Origin: a virus
Length of the DNA stretch: 50,509 nt
Strand: one strand, 5' to 3'
IMG/VR virus record: IMGVR_UViG_3300008107_000272
Span: 1-50,509 of that record
Of this stretch, positions 1 to 9,838 are shown one piece after another. The notes beneath the pieces were generated by a model. That model made no database searches. It was not told the DNA's origin and worked only from the letters and a program-made list of their open reading frames with translations. The translations under genes and the position numbers were made by a program. The first letter of the stretch is position 1. The number at the start of each line of letters is the position of its first letter.

Positions 1-21
1 GATCCTGATAATACTTGCCAT

Positions 22-249
22 TTAGAAATTTCCCCCGTTGATGTCTAAATTCTGTGTTGCCCCTGGTGTAAGGGTTAATGTAGCGTCCCATTTTCTAGTG
101 GCACCATTATAAACAAGAACCATACCATCAAGTAAATTCGTAGCATTAACGTCACTAAGTTCAGACAAAGAAAGACCTTGAGCACCAGCGAGTGAAGATA
201 TAACTTTTACTGCAGGTTGTTGTCCTACTCTGACCTTAATTTCTGCCAT
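22..249 (-). CDS. Small virion protein, fibre/neck-type, unknown role
   Basis: 75-aa protein beginning MAEIKVRVGQQPAVKV. It carries LSDVNATNLLDGMVLVYN and ends TLTPGATQNLDINGGNF, which resembles the short conserved head of cyanophage fibre or baseplate-fibre proteins ('LSDV..L.DGMVLVYN..T..W'). It is the last gene of the late block in this window. A TATAAATA late promoter motif lies 27 nt upstream of its ATG, so it probably has its own late transcript. There is no transmembrane segment. It could be a free-standing fibre attachment module. The virion role is inferred from context and motif. Confidence 0.72.
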   Translation of the reverse strand: MAEIKVRVGQQPAVKVISSLAGAQGLSLSELSDVNATNLLDGMVLVYNGATRKWDATLTLTPGATQNLDINGGNF

Positions 250-275
250 TTATAAACAGTTCAGGATCTAAAATA

Positions 276-283
276 TATTTATA
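276..283 (-). promoter_or_regulatory. T4-type late promoter (TATAAATA)
   Basis: Minus-strand TATAAATA about 27 nt upstream of the start at 249. It is an exact match to the T4 gp55-dependent late promoter core, at the spacing seen for the other late motifs in this window. Confidence 0.7.
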
Positions 284-479
284 CTTCATCAAATCCAAAA
301 GGTTCAATAGAAGACGCAAATGAAGAAATAACCTCTTGTTGCTTAAAGTACAGTTTTATATAAGATTTTGCAATATTTCTCAGAGTATCAGTACAATCGA
401 TAGAGTCAATTTCTGACGCTGCCTTATAATATTCAAAACTTTTACTTAGATTTTCTAAGTTAATCTTATCTGGATCCAT
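279..479 (-). CDS. Small conserved cyanophage protein, unknown function
   Basis: 66 aa, acidic, mostly helical, with the segment IAKSYIKLYFKQQEV. It resembles small proteins found next to the baseplate genes in cyanomyoviruses. It starts at an ATG that overlaps the end of the gene upstream. There is no signal peptide or transmembrane segment. It may be a chaperone or assembly factor, but nothing in the sequence shows this. Confidence 0.65.
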   Translation of the reverse strand: MDPDKINLENLSKSFEYYKAASEIDSIDCTDTLRNIAKSYIKLYFKQQEVISSFASSIEPFGFDEV

Positions 480-681
480 TAATAATCTCCTTCAATAAAG
501 ATTTAATCTCATCAATGTCTTTCTTAATTTCGTCTATTTCATTTTTTTCTTTTTCTTTGATCTCCTTCAACCTTATATAGTTTAAGTATGCTGACTTATC
601 CTTATTAAGAATTGCGCCAGTGTTTCGATCTCTGAAAAGATTATTATGACCTTCAACGGGTATTAAGTTTGAATCTTCCAT
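466..681 (-). CDS. Small coiled-coil protein of the baseplate cluster
   Basis: 71 aa from MEDSNLIPVEGHNNLFRD. The first 35 residues match a short phage motif (LIPVEGHxNLxRDxxTGAIxNxDKSAY) seen in many cyanophage baseplate clusters. The rest, rich in KEIKEKEKNEIDEIKKD-type sequence, is a Lys/Glu coiled coil. The MED start was preferred over an upstream in-frame Met because it lies just past the stop of the 2522-aa gene (683). It could be a fibre chaperone or a minor virion protein. Confidence 0.65.
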   Translation of the reverse strand: MEDSNLIPVEGHNNLFRDRNTGAILNKDKSAYLNYIRLKEIKEKEKNEIDEIKKDIDEIKSLLKEIINGSR

Positions 682-682
682 A

Positions 683-3600
683 TTATGCCAATGCAATACA
701 TCTAAAATCTTTAAGTTTTACTGGTGTTGATTCATTAGTTGAAGACATTACAATTTTAATTGAAAAACCATTAAACTGGTCAAGATTATTTGCAGTAAAT
801 TGATATTCGGAGAATGATTCCGGTCCATCTGGATTTACAAATGCATCAGCTCTTCCAGTGTTTGCGGATGCATCTAAAACTAAATCACCAAAACCATCAC
901 CATCAGTGTCAGATAGGTTATCATAACCAGGGAATGGTGTATATGTTTGTGGAATGTCACTTGAATCAGCTTTGAACAATCTATAGAATACTCTAAAATC
1001 TGCTTCTGGTTGTCTATTTGCAGCAACAAGAAGTCTTAAACTAGTTGCTGGTTGTTCCAGAGAAACAATCTGTGTTACGAATACTGATCCATGTGGATCT
1101 CCATCAAGTCCATTTGATCTAGAATCTAAAACATAATCCGAAATTGGATTATTGGATTTATTTCTACCAAGAATAAAGGTTGAATTTTGTAAATCCATTA
1201 CTGGAGATAGATTTTCATCTTCTGTTGTAAAATCAACTCTTAATGTTAGAGATTTATTTGATGGGAGTGTTGTCAGTCTAGTAGTTTCATTTATTTTAGA
1301 AGCGACCAGTCTTGGTGTTGGGAAATGTGTAACTCTGTTTAATTGAATTGGTTCATATCCAAGATCTAAGAATGATACTTCAGATCCACCTGCACTAGTT
1401 CCTGAAATTGTTCTTATTTGTGAAGACACAGCAGTTCCCTTACCAGGAGTGATTATATTAAATAATGGTTCAATTGAACTGAATTGATGATTTTGTGAAA
1501 CACCAACAGAATCACCACCAAATCCCTTTTGCGAGTCAAAATTAATCATTGAATCGCCACTGCTTCTATTTGTTGGAGTTAATCTGTCAAATTCTAAGAA
1601 GAAATTATCCAAATTAGAATTTTCGGTGTTATAATATGTTGCAGGGATATCATGAACTTTATTGATTCTCATCAATGAAACACCATTTACTTCATATGGT
1701 TGTATGAACTCTGTGGTAGAATGTGTTGTTTTAACAGTACCATTTAATGCACGTGCCTCAATAGTAAGTGTTCCGGCATTACCAGAAGTTTGAGTTATTC
1801 CACTGTAAGATATAACCTCATTTTCTATTAAAGCATAACCACGACTCGTGGTTATTCCTTCAAATCTTCCAAATACTGTTGTATTTGCAACTGAAACAAC
1901 CGCATCATTTAATCCAAAATCTGCTGTTAAACTAATTTTTTCTCTATCTGGTAAAACATTCTTAACTTCAACTACATTATTACCACCATGATGTGCATGA
2001 TTATATTGCTTAATTCCAAAAACATTCCCAGAGAATTTATCATCAATTAGAGATGAAGTACCATTTACAGTTGCTCCACTACTGCTTCTAGACGATTCAA
2101 CTAGTGGATTTGTATAGTAGACAATGGAAGATGTATTTGTAAAATTCTCACCTTGAACGCCAGTTAAGTATAGTGTATCCGCAGCGCCACGACTAACAAC
2201 AGAAACCTGAGCTCCTTTTCCACTACCAATAGTGCTTGTAGTAATTCCCAGAATATCTCCAGTTACATATCCATTTCCATTTGAAGTTAAAGTCAGTCCA
2301 GTTACTTTACCAGAACTAACAGTGACATTTGCTATTGCACCACTACCCTTACCTGTAATGGAATAAAGAGGAACACTATTAGTCGATGCCGAATATCCAG
2401 AACCTGCGGTTAAAACATTGACTGATGAAAGTGGTCCACCAAGATTTTCGACAATTCCAGTTATACTTGGACTTGAACCCTGACCAATTTTTGTTCCAGG
2501 AACAACGGCAGCATTTAAAGTACCACTAATAGGAAGTTTTAATTTTCTAGGAAGACCCTCAATTGGATTATTTACAAGTGTGGAAACATTTGTTCCTAAT
2601 GCATTAATATCAGTATTATAGAATGTTAAAGTTCCGGATGGTACAAATTTTGCCTTGTAAAGTTTAAATGTCAAATCTTGATATTGACTTGCTGTCCAAA
2701 TAGTTCCATTTTGAGATTTAAATAAAGATCCTCCAATGTATTGTTTTGTCACCACTACATTTTGAACATCAGGAAGATTTTTAGTTTTAACTGTTTTCTG
2801 ACCCATAGTGGCAGTCCACATTTCATATCCATCTGATGCCGGAGAAAGAATTACTATTGCATATTCTTTTCCAGATTCTAGGTAAACCGGAGATGGGAAA
2901 CGAACTCTTGTTGGTACTGGTTCTGGTATAGTTGGTTTTTCATATCTTCCCCAGTTTTGATCTTTCAATACATCTTGCATTTTAGGACCAATAATTCCAG
3001 TATAAACATTTTCTAAGAAATATCTAATGTCGGAATCAGAGAATCCTAATGACTTCGCGTAAGGATAATCATTTTCATATCCAAATTGACCAGGTGTAAA
3101 TCCACTAGCAGCATCATCAAATCCTGCCATACTCTTAACGCCAAATGCGGACTCGGAAACATTTATCTGATCTGGATTTAATGCAACTTGTGCATAATCT
3201 TGAACCAATATAGAAGTTGGTGTTCCCAATTCTACCGTTCTAAGCTCAATATAAATCTTTGCCGAAGGATCCTTAGTTGCAAAATAAAGATCAAATGATG
3301 TCAAGAATGCGCCTTTACCATCAACAGTAAATGATTGTGCTAATGGATCTCTATGAGGAGCTTTTACTTCTACTTTTACATCTGTTGGTAAAGCTGCTGG
3401 TTTGGGTGGATTTCTTACGGAAACTCTTGTAGTTTCTTGTGTTAAGATAGTTCCAGATCCACTATAAGTTCCAATAGCCTCACTAGCAAAAACAGTAGAT
3501 CCTGGTAATGGTGTGACACCGGGAGGAACTGCAGTAATTTTTATAGTCTTTGTTCCACTGGTAACTTTTACTGCTGGTGGTGGATTAGAATTTGGATCTC

Positions 3601-6600
3601 TGAAGAAGAAGTTTGCAATAATATCCCCCCAGTTATCCGAAATCAAATCTGCTTTTGTAATTCTTGCAGTTGCTCCACTTGTTTCTCCAACAATTGTTGC
3701 TCCTGCGGTTACATATCCATAATATTTTTCTGGTTCAGTTGCTAATACTCTTACACCAAAATTAATTAGTTTAGAAGTTGGTGAATAAGCATCTCCTGGT
3801 GCTGATCTTGCTCTATCATATGGATCAACACTATATTCTTCAACAAGAACAGATGGGGAACCTAGTCCAGCTCCAATATCTGGTCTACTTGTATCACCAA
3901 ATTTATGTCTTGGTTTTTGTACTCTAATATATCCAATTTGTTTTCCTCCAAAGTATATGCGAGCATTTTCATATACCTGGAACGTTCCAGATTGCATTTC
4001 AATTTCGCAGAGTTTTGGAATAATATCAACTTGTTGACTATCTAAGTAATGATAATGTTTTGTAAATGGTCTAAGACCATTTGCTGCAAAGTATACGTTC
4101 CTAGAACGCATAAATGGATCAATATTACCGCTGATTTTTACGTCTTCTACATAATTAAATTCTCTTGCTGGACCATTTAATTTTGGTGTGTACTGAGTAG
4201 TGGTAGTTGTAGTAGTAGTTGTTAAAATTCTTCCTTTTCTTCCTTGTTCGTTTTTAACATCAACATTTACGTTTGTTTGAGCTTCTTGGGACCATTCTGC
4301 ACCTGTTGATTCTGTTCTTTGGTCATCAATATAAATTGTTCTAACCCAATTATCAGATGCTGGATCAAGAACAACTCCACCCACAAAAACAATAACATTA
4401 AATGGATTAACGTTTTCGACATTAGTTGCGTGTGGTTGCTCAATCCAATCAACTTCTTCATACTTTAATGTTAGGAGATCGCCAGTTTTTTGAATATTTG
4501 GATCTAATAACTTGAGGTTTTGTGTAAGATCTGCCTTTACCTTATCAATTCCTGGATCTAATGCCAGTTCTGCTGATAGTGACCAAAAATCAACGGGAGA
4601 AATTGCAGTTGCCTCAGAAGCACTAATATCAATAGTGCTATATTTTGAATCTGCAAGAGACTTATCTTTAAAGCTGCTAACAATAAATCCAGATTTAAAT
4701 CTATTGAGTCCATTAGCATCTGTTACTTCTAATGTCTGTGCTTTTAATTCAAGCATACTCAAACTAGTAACTTCTTCTAGATTTTCAATCCTCTCTTCCA
4801 ATTTAGCAATATCTCTCATCGTAAATCTTCTATTGTCTCTCAATAGAATTTGTGGATCTTTTTGAGGATTGAACAAGTATGAAGGATATCTAATTTGTGC
4901 CAATTCCATAGCATCATCTGCTAAAATTGGAGAACGTGGAGTATCGCTAGATTCTCCTTTAACAATCTCAATCTCACCAAAACGATTAACTGTTATAAGA
5001 TCAACTCTTGGCAAATAGTAACTATATCCAATAAATGATGTTTCGTCCGGAGATATTACATATCTGTAGGTACTTTCATATGATCTAGAACTAAATGCAA
5101 ATGGAGATGAAGTTGCAGTAGATGGATCAAATGCAGAAACTCTTGGTCTAAAATCAATAATATCAGAAGCACGTGTTCCATTAGTAAGTAATGGAATATC
5201 ACTAGCATACCTGTCTTCAGTATATGAATTTACTGTGAATATATCCCCACTATTTCCAGCGGAAATTTTATAGTAATCGTAAACAACTAATAATTGGCGA
5301 GAAGGTATTGCACTACCCGTTCTTCTTCTTATCCTGGAATAATCACAATATTGTTCATTATTCCCTTTATCTAAGACATAATTTGAAGTTCTATTAATAT
5401 AATTACCCTTCGTTGAAATTTGAATAGTTGCAGTTATAGAAGATTCTTTAAATCTGACTACTTCACCAACCTGGAAATTATTTTGATTTAGATAAACAAA
5501 TTCTATGGTTGTTGCAGTCTTATTAACTACCTGACCAACTGCTCTACTAGTTTCACCTACAATTTTTTCACCAACAATAGAGTTATTATCTAATGCTAAT
5601 CCAGTTGCAAACTCTAATTTGTCTAAAGTTGGAGCAGAAGAATCTGTTGACTCATAAACTGCCCTAACATTTACAACATCTGGTACATTTAAGCATATTT
5701 CATTATCTTCAACTCTTATGCCATAATATTTACTAGTTGATAATCCACTTGAGGTTGTTCCAGTTTGTGTTGAAATTCCACTAGTTCTAGTAATAGATAC
5801 TTGACTACTTCTTATGAAATCTTTTGATTTATTTGAAACTTGTCTTTTTTGCAATGTAACGATAACAGTTACATTTGATTTTGATGCCTGAAGTTTGGTG
5901 AATGTAATAGATGATCCATCTACACTACGAGTAAACTTGCTGGCAGTCAATTGATCCGTTGTTCCATCAGCATAATGAACTGAATATCTTTCTGCATCAA
6001 AAGATTCAAAAAATACACTAGTAATTCCTGCACTAACATCTAATGCATCAGAAACTGTTAATGTTAATTCGCCATTAGGATCAGTTGATTTGCCGGTGAT
6101 TTGTTTAGTAATAGTGAGATCAGATGTTGATAAATCAACAGATGCTACATTAATTTTTGGAAGATTTGTATAAAGACCTGATGAAGCCAAATTAGTAACT
6201 TTTGGTTCCATTAACGAGAACACAGAATCTACATCATCTTGACTCGCTCTACATACCGATGTAATTGCATAACCGACAGCAGCAAGACTAATAGAAGTTC
6301 CATTAGATGCTATTGAAGTAATTCTATTAAAGTTTGGATCTGTTTGTCCGCCGGTTTGATACTTGACAATTGCTTCTGTTTTAATACCAGTTGTTCCTGA
6401 GAAAAATCTTCCAGGAACTTTTCCAGTACCACTATTAATATTTAATTTGTCGGTAATAGAAAAGTTTGGGGGAGTTCTTTCGTAAAGAACTGTGTCTGCA
6501 AAGAAATCGGTTTGTAATGCAGAATTTAAAGCAGTTGAGTCTTGGTATACTGATTTAATATCTTCAATAGTATATGAATTTATTGCAGTAATACCAACTT

Positions 6601-8251
6601 TAAATTCCGGATTCTCATTAATTATAACTTGTTCACCAATTAAAAATGTTCCGGAAGTTTGTGATAAACTAAATGCAGATCCATTTGGTTTTGCTGCCAA
6701 ATATCCAGTTGCCCCACTAGAAAGTCCTCTAACAAAAGATGTTAAAGGAACTTCTGTTGTAGTATACGATCTTCCAAGATAGAGGGTAGTATATGTTTGA
6801 ACATCAAAAAGATATAAATCCCATTCCGTACTATCAGCACTGTAAGGAGCGTCTGCAACTCCATACCAATATACACGTGCCTCACCAATTTTTAATCCCC
6901 CTCCGCCTGCTGTTCCTGGACCAGGGCCGCTACTATCTCTTCTCCTATTATAAAGTTCTATAATGTTTGCTTGGGTTGTCTGTGACCCACTAACCGATGC
7001 TCCTATGTTAATATATGGAACACCACAAACATTATTTACTTTTAACAAACTTCCCATTGCAAAGGGAATAAGAGATCCATCAACTCTTTTAACGGATCTT
7101 GGTTTTTCTACATCAACAACTGTTGTTCCTACAAGATCAATATCAAATCCTTTAACGTATGCAGTTCCAGAAGAAACCTTAACGCACATTAAATCATCAT
7201 TTGGAATATTTCCCTGCTCTGTTCTTTGACCTTCTACAAATAATCCACCATTTCCAATTTCATCATTTAAAGAATTTGCAACAGATAATGTAAATGGGTT
7301 TATTGCATAATTTCCAGACTCTTCAAAGGTTCTTTTTGCAAAATATTCTTTGATTACACTATATTCCGACTTATTCTGTAATTTTTTAATTTTTCCTTGA
7401 TCAACTTTTACCAATTCTACAAAATTAGTATCATCATAATCCAACAATTGCTTTTTGGATAATTTGACGCTGATTTTCAATCTATCTGCACCAGGAGCTG
7501 CAAAGTTTGTAAAACCTCTGGCATTGTCATTTAGATCTGGATCATCATCCGAAGTAACAATTTCTTCAAGAATATCAAATCCTACACGATATGATGGTTC
7601 ATTACTATATGGATCTAAAACAATTTGAGTATTTGGAACGTCAACAAAAACTCCTCTAATGAAGTAAACTCCCTTTGATACTCCAACAGCATATCCAGTG
7701 TTAGTTGCATCAGTTGAAACTAGTGTAATTACACTATCACCACTATTTAAAGTCGTATTTCCGTATGTAATATTTTCTTCTAATATTAAAACTTCCCCAT
7801 CAGAAAACTCAACAGTTTCTCCGTCAGTTCCACCATCATTGTATTTTACAAAAATTGTGATCTCTTCTACACCTTCTTCTGGTGGTAGCAGATATCCCTT
7901 TAACGTACCAACAACGCCAGAAGATAATCCCCTTACCTTAGTTCCTCTTCCATTATTATAGTTTGTTAATGACTCCAAATAAACAGTAACATCAATACCT
8001 AAATGATCTGGATTTACTTTAATTGTTGTAAATGCATTATCACAGGTAACTCCACCAGGAATCACCATAGAACCTTCTTTGAAGATATGACTTCCGAATG
8101 ATTCTATCTGATTTTGCAGGATCGATTGAAGACCTGTTAATTCTCTCGCCTGAACTGGTCTACCAGGATTGAACAGAACTCTATAATAATTGTCATCCTT
8201 ATTGAAATCATCATAATAAGGATTTACGTTTAGGTTAGTCTTTTGTGGCAT
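683..8251 (-). CDS. Giant baseplate structural protein, DUF4815-type (gp10-like)
   Basis: 2522 aa. The N-terminus (NPYYDDFNKDDNYYRVLF, then FNPGRPVQARELTGLQSILQ) is the signature of DUF4815 virion proteins of T4-like cyanophages, which occupy the gp10 position between gp8 and the fibre genes. The middle and C-terminus are long beta-rich repeats with many SGxxTGxV-type turns, as in fibre or wedge-arm proteins. Near residues 1335-1345 there is a run of nine threonines. It follows the gp8-like gene with a 3-nt gap and is probably co-transcribed with it. Assignment to the wedge periphery is inferred from gene order and family. Confidence 0.85.
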   Translation of the reverse strand: MPQKTNLNVNPYYDDFNKDDNYYRVLFNPGRPVQARELTGLQSILQNQIESFGSHIFKEGSMVIPGGVTCDNAFTTIKVNPDHLGIDVTVYLESLTNYNNGRGTKVRGLSSGVVGTLKGYLLPPEEGVEEITIFVKYNDGGTDGETVEFSDGEVLILEENITYGNTTLNSGDSVITLVSTDATNTGYAVGVSKGVYFIRGVFVDVPNTQIVLDPYSNEPSYRVGFDILEEIVTSDDDPDLNDNARGFTNFAAPGADRLKISVKLSKKQLLDYDDTNFVELVKVDQGKIKKLQNKSEYSVIKEYFAKRTFEESGNYAINPFTLSVANSLNDEIGNGGLFVEGQRTEQGNIPNDDLMCVKVSSGTAYVKGFDIDLVGTTVVDVEKPRSVKRVDGSLIPFAMGSLLKVNNVCGVPYINIGASVSGSQTTQANIIELYNRRRDSSGPGPGTAGGGGLKIGEARVYWYGVADAPYSADSTEWDLYLFDVQTYTTLYLGRSYTTTEVPLTSFVRGLSSGATGYLAAKPNGSAFSLSQTSGTFLIGEQVIINENPEFKVGITAINSYTIEDIKSVYQDSTALNSALQTDFFADTVLYERTPPNFSITDKLNINSGTGKVPGRFFSGTTGIKTEAIVKYQTGGQTDPNFNRITSIASNGTSISLAAVGYAITSVCRASQDDVDSVFSLMEPKVTNLASSGLYTNLPKINVASVDLSTSDLTITKQITGKSTDPNGELTLTVSDALDVSAGITSVFFESFDAERYSVHYADGTTDQLTASKFTRSVDGSSITFTKLQASKSNVTVIVTLQKRQVSNKSKDFIRSSQVSITRTSGISTQTGTTSSGLSTSKYYGIRVEDNEICLNVPDVVNVRAVYESTDSSAPTLDKLEFATGLALDNNSIVGEKIVGETSRAVGQVVNKTATTIEFVYLNQNNFQVGEVVRFKESSITATIQISTKGNYINRTSNYVLDKGNNEQYCDYSRIRRRTGSAIPSRQLLVVYDYYKISAGNSGDIFTVNSYTEDRYASDIPLLTNGTRASDIIDFRPRVSAFDPSTATSSPFAFSSRSYESTYRYVISPDETSFIGYSYYLPRVDLITVNRFGEIEIVKGESSDTPRSPILADDAMELAQIRYPSYLFNPQKDPQILLRDNRRFTMRDIAKLEERIENLEEVTSLSMLELKAQTLEVTDANGLNRFKSGFIVSSFKDKSLADSKYSTIDISASEATAISPVDFWSLSAELALDPGIDKVKADLTQNLKLLDPNIQKTGDLLTLKYEEVDWIEQPHATNVENVNPFNVIVFVGGVVLDPASDNWVRTIYIDDQRTESTGAEWSQEAQTNVNVDVKNEQGRKGRILTTTTTTTTTQYTPKLNGPAREFNYVEDVKISGNIDPFMRSRNVYFAANGLRPFTKHYHYLDSQQVDIIPKLCEIEMQSGTFQVYENARIYFGGKQIGYIRVQKPRHKFGDTSRPDIGAGLGSPSVLVEEYSVDPYDRARSAPGDAYSPTSKLINFGVRVLATEPEKYYGYVTAGATIVGETSGATARITKADLISDNWGDIIANFFFRDPNSNPPPAVKVTSGTKTIKITAVPPGVTPLPGSTVFASEAIGTYSGSGTILTQETTRVSVRNPPKPAALPTDVKVEVKAPHRDPLAQSFTVDGKGAFLTSFDLYFATKDPSAKIYIELRTVELGTPTSILVQDYAQVALNPDQINVSESAFGVKSMAGFDDAASGFTPGQFGYENDYPYAKSLGFSDSDIRYFLENVYTGIIGPKMQDVLKDQNWGRYEKPTIPEPVPTRVRFPSPVYLESGKEYAIVILSPASDGYEMWTATMGQKTVKTKNLPDVQNVVVTKQYIGGSLFKSQNGTIWTASQYQDLTFKLYKAKFVPSGTLTFYNTDINALGTNVSTLVNNPIEGLPRKLKLPISGTLNAAVVPGTKIGQGSSPSITGIVENLGGPLSSVNVLTAGSGYSASTNSVPLYSITGKGSGAIANVTVSSGKVTGLTLTSNGNGYVTGDILGITTSTIGSGKGAQVSVVSRGAADTLYLTGVQGENFTNTSSIVYYTNPLVESSRSSSGATVNGTSSLIDDKFSGNVFGIKQYNHAHHGGNNVVEVKNVLPDREKISLTADFGLNDAVVSVANTTVFGRFEGITTSRGYALIENEVISYSGITQTSGNAGTLTIEARALNGTVKTTHSTTEFIQPYEVNGVSLMRINKVHDIPATYYNTENSNLDNFFLEFDRLTPTNRSSGDSMINFDSQKGFGGDSVGVSQNHQFSSIEPLFNIITPGKGTAVSSQIRTISGTSAGGSEVSFLDLGYEPIQLNRVTHFPTPRLVASKINETTRLTTLPSNKSLTLRVDFTTEDENLSPVMDLQNSTFILGRNKSNNPISDYVLDSRSNGLDGDPHGSVFVTQIVSLEQPATSLRLLVAANRQPEADFRVFYRLFKADSSDIPQTYTPFPGYDNLSDTDGDGFGDLVLDASANTGRADAFVNPDGPESFSEYQFTANNLDQFNGFSIKIVMSSTNESTPVKLKDFRCIALA

Positions 8252-8254
8252 TGT

Positions 8255-9808
8255 TTAAAATTCCAGTACTATTTTGATGTCTTCTTTTTGGCGTAAACTT
8301 CTAGTGATAGAAGGGCGATTATCAATATAAATTATATCCCCAGATCCTTTATTTATTTCAGGACTTGCCATACCTGATGTGAAATTAACACCTAAGTTAA
8401 TTAATTTCGATCCGGTTGGATTAGTCGAAATTCCAGAAAAACCAGTATCAATTGAGGCAGTAAATCCAGAAGATTTGCCAATAACTTGATTGGCGGATGA
8501 TTCGAAGGATAAAGGTCTTCCATTTGTAGAAATACCAACATAATCTTGTTGATCAAAAGTTGTTTGATTAAAATATAGTGATCTATCTCTAAAATATTTT
8601 AAAATTTTTGTCTCAGTATCCCATGAAGCAACATAACCAAATGCTCTTCCCCCAGTAACTACTTGCTCTATTCTTTCGCCAACAGTTGGAGTTCCAGATA
8701 TCAATGAGAATTTTAAAGAATATAAACCAGTAAAAGTATTATCTGTGTATATTTGAGTAGATCCAATTGAAGTTGGATTTTTTACAATTGCAACCTGTGC
8801 AAAACTGGTGTCAACTGGAAAATCTTTCGTTGAATCATCAAATCTAGCATAAACTAGAACTCTATCAGTCCCTAACTCATTGTAAACATCATAACCATGC
8901 CCTCTTGAAGGAGGAATAATTGGAACCAACTTAGCATTACTTCCAGTCGCATTAATGTTTATAGAACCTAAATCAACCAATGCATAGCTATATTCTTTTC
9001 CACCAGAAGTTACTACCGTGTCTGTTATACTACCATTTTCAACATCAATTCGCACTCTAGCACCACTACCATCTCCAATTATTTGAACTTCTTGACCTAA
9101 ACCATTTGAATAATTTGACCCAGATTTGTCAATATAAACTGTCTTGATTTGATTATTATTTAAAAGTGAATCACCAGATTCTCTAACCGCCTGTATTTGC
9201 GAATTCGTAGAAGTCATCCAATCATTCGGAACAGTTATATATTCTGTAGAATCAAATTTTATAATATCACTTGGTGAAATGGTAAAAAGATACTTCCAAA
9301 TATATCCATCACCACTAGTTCCAGCTCTTGATGGTTCTAAATCTGTAAAAGTTGGTTCATCCTGAGAGACATTTCCTCGCAGATTAGTCCCATTAGAACC
9401 ATTTTCAATGCATATGTAAACTCTATACTCCGAGTTCATTACATAATAATTTGCATCATATAATCTAGAAGAATTAGTTATTGGACTTGGTGTCACAATA
9501 CTATAATCATCTCTATACATTTCATATCTACTTCCTGCAATCCAATCAATCCTTCTAATAATTCTTCTAATATTTGCCGAAGTTATTTTTTTACCATATA
9601 AAATGGTGTCACCATAATGGTGAGTGTATGCAAGATTGTCAATCGGTGCAGGAGTATTTGTGTTCCATGCCGTAGACCTACCAAATCCAACGATAGATGG
9701 ATTTGGTAAACCGACAGTGATGTAGTATGAATTATCTGAAGACTCAACAGAATCCACAAAATTACTAGCATTCAAAATTCTGAATTGATCAGTAACAATT
9801 GCTGACAT
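8255..9808 (-). CDS. gp8: Baseplate wedge subunit, gp8-like
   Basis: 517 aa. The start MSAIVTDQFRILNASNFVDS and the segment YEMYRDDYS...YDANYYVMNSEYRVYICI, followed by GYIWKYLFTISPSDIIKF, are typical of the cyanophage gp8 baseplate wedge family (proposed to link gp7 and gp10 in the wedge). It lies between the two giant wedge-associated genes, as expected from the T4 order 6-7-8-10. It is longer than T4 gp8 (about 334 aa), as usual in cyanophages. A TATAAATA late motif lies 18 nt upstream, so the gp8-DUF4815 pair can be transcribed independently of the 4111-aa gene. Confidence 0.8.
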   Translation of the reverse strand: MSAIVTDQFRILNASNFVDSVESSDNSYYITVGLPNPSIVGFGRSTAWNTNTPAPIDNLAYTHHYGDTILYGKKITSANIRRIIRRIDWIAGSRYEMYRDDYSIVTPSPITNSSRLYDANYYVMNSEYRVYICIENGSNGTNLRGNVSQDEPTFTDLEPSRAGTSGDGYIWKYLFTISPSDIIKFDSTEYITVPNDWMTSTNSQIQAVRESGDSLLNNNQIKTVYIDKSGSNYSNGLGQEVQIIGDGSGARVRIDVENGSITDTVVTSGGKEYSYALVDLGSININATGSNAKLVPIIPPSRGHGYDVYNELGTDRVLVYARFDDSTKDFPVDTSFAQVAIVKNPTSIGSTQIYTDNTFTGLYSLKFSLISGTPTVGERIEQVVTGGRAFGYVASWDTETKILKYFRDRSLYFNQTTFDQQDYVGISTNGRPLSFESSANQVIGKSSGFTASIDTGFSGISTNPTGSKLINLGVNFTSGMASPEINKGSGDIIYIDNRPSITRSLRQKEDIKIVLEF

Positions 9809-9825
9809 CTTTAAACTTTTTTATG

Positions 9826-9833
9826 TATTTATA
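9826..9833 (-). promoter_or_regulatory. T4-type late promoter (TATAAATA)
   Basis: Minus-strand TATAAATAC in the 30-nt gap between the 4111-aa gene and the gp8-like gene, 18 nt before the gp8 ATG. It matches the phage late promoter core. Confidence 0.7.
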
Positions 9834-9838
9834 TCCCA

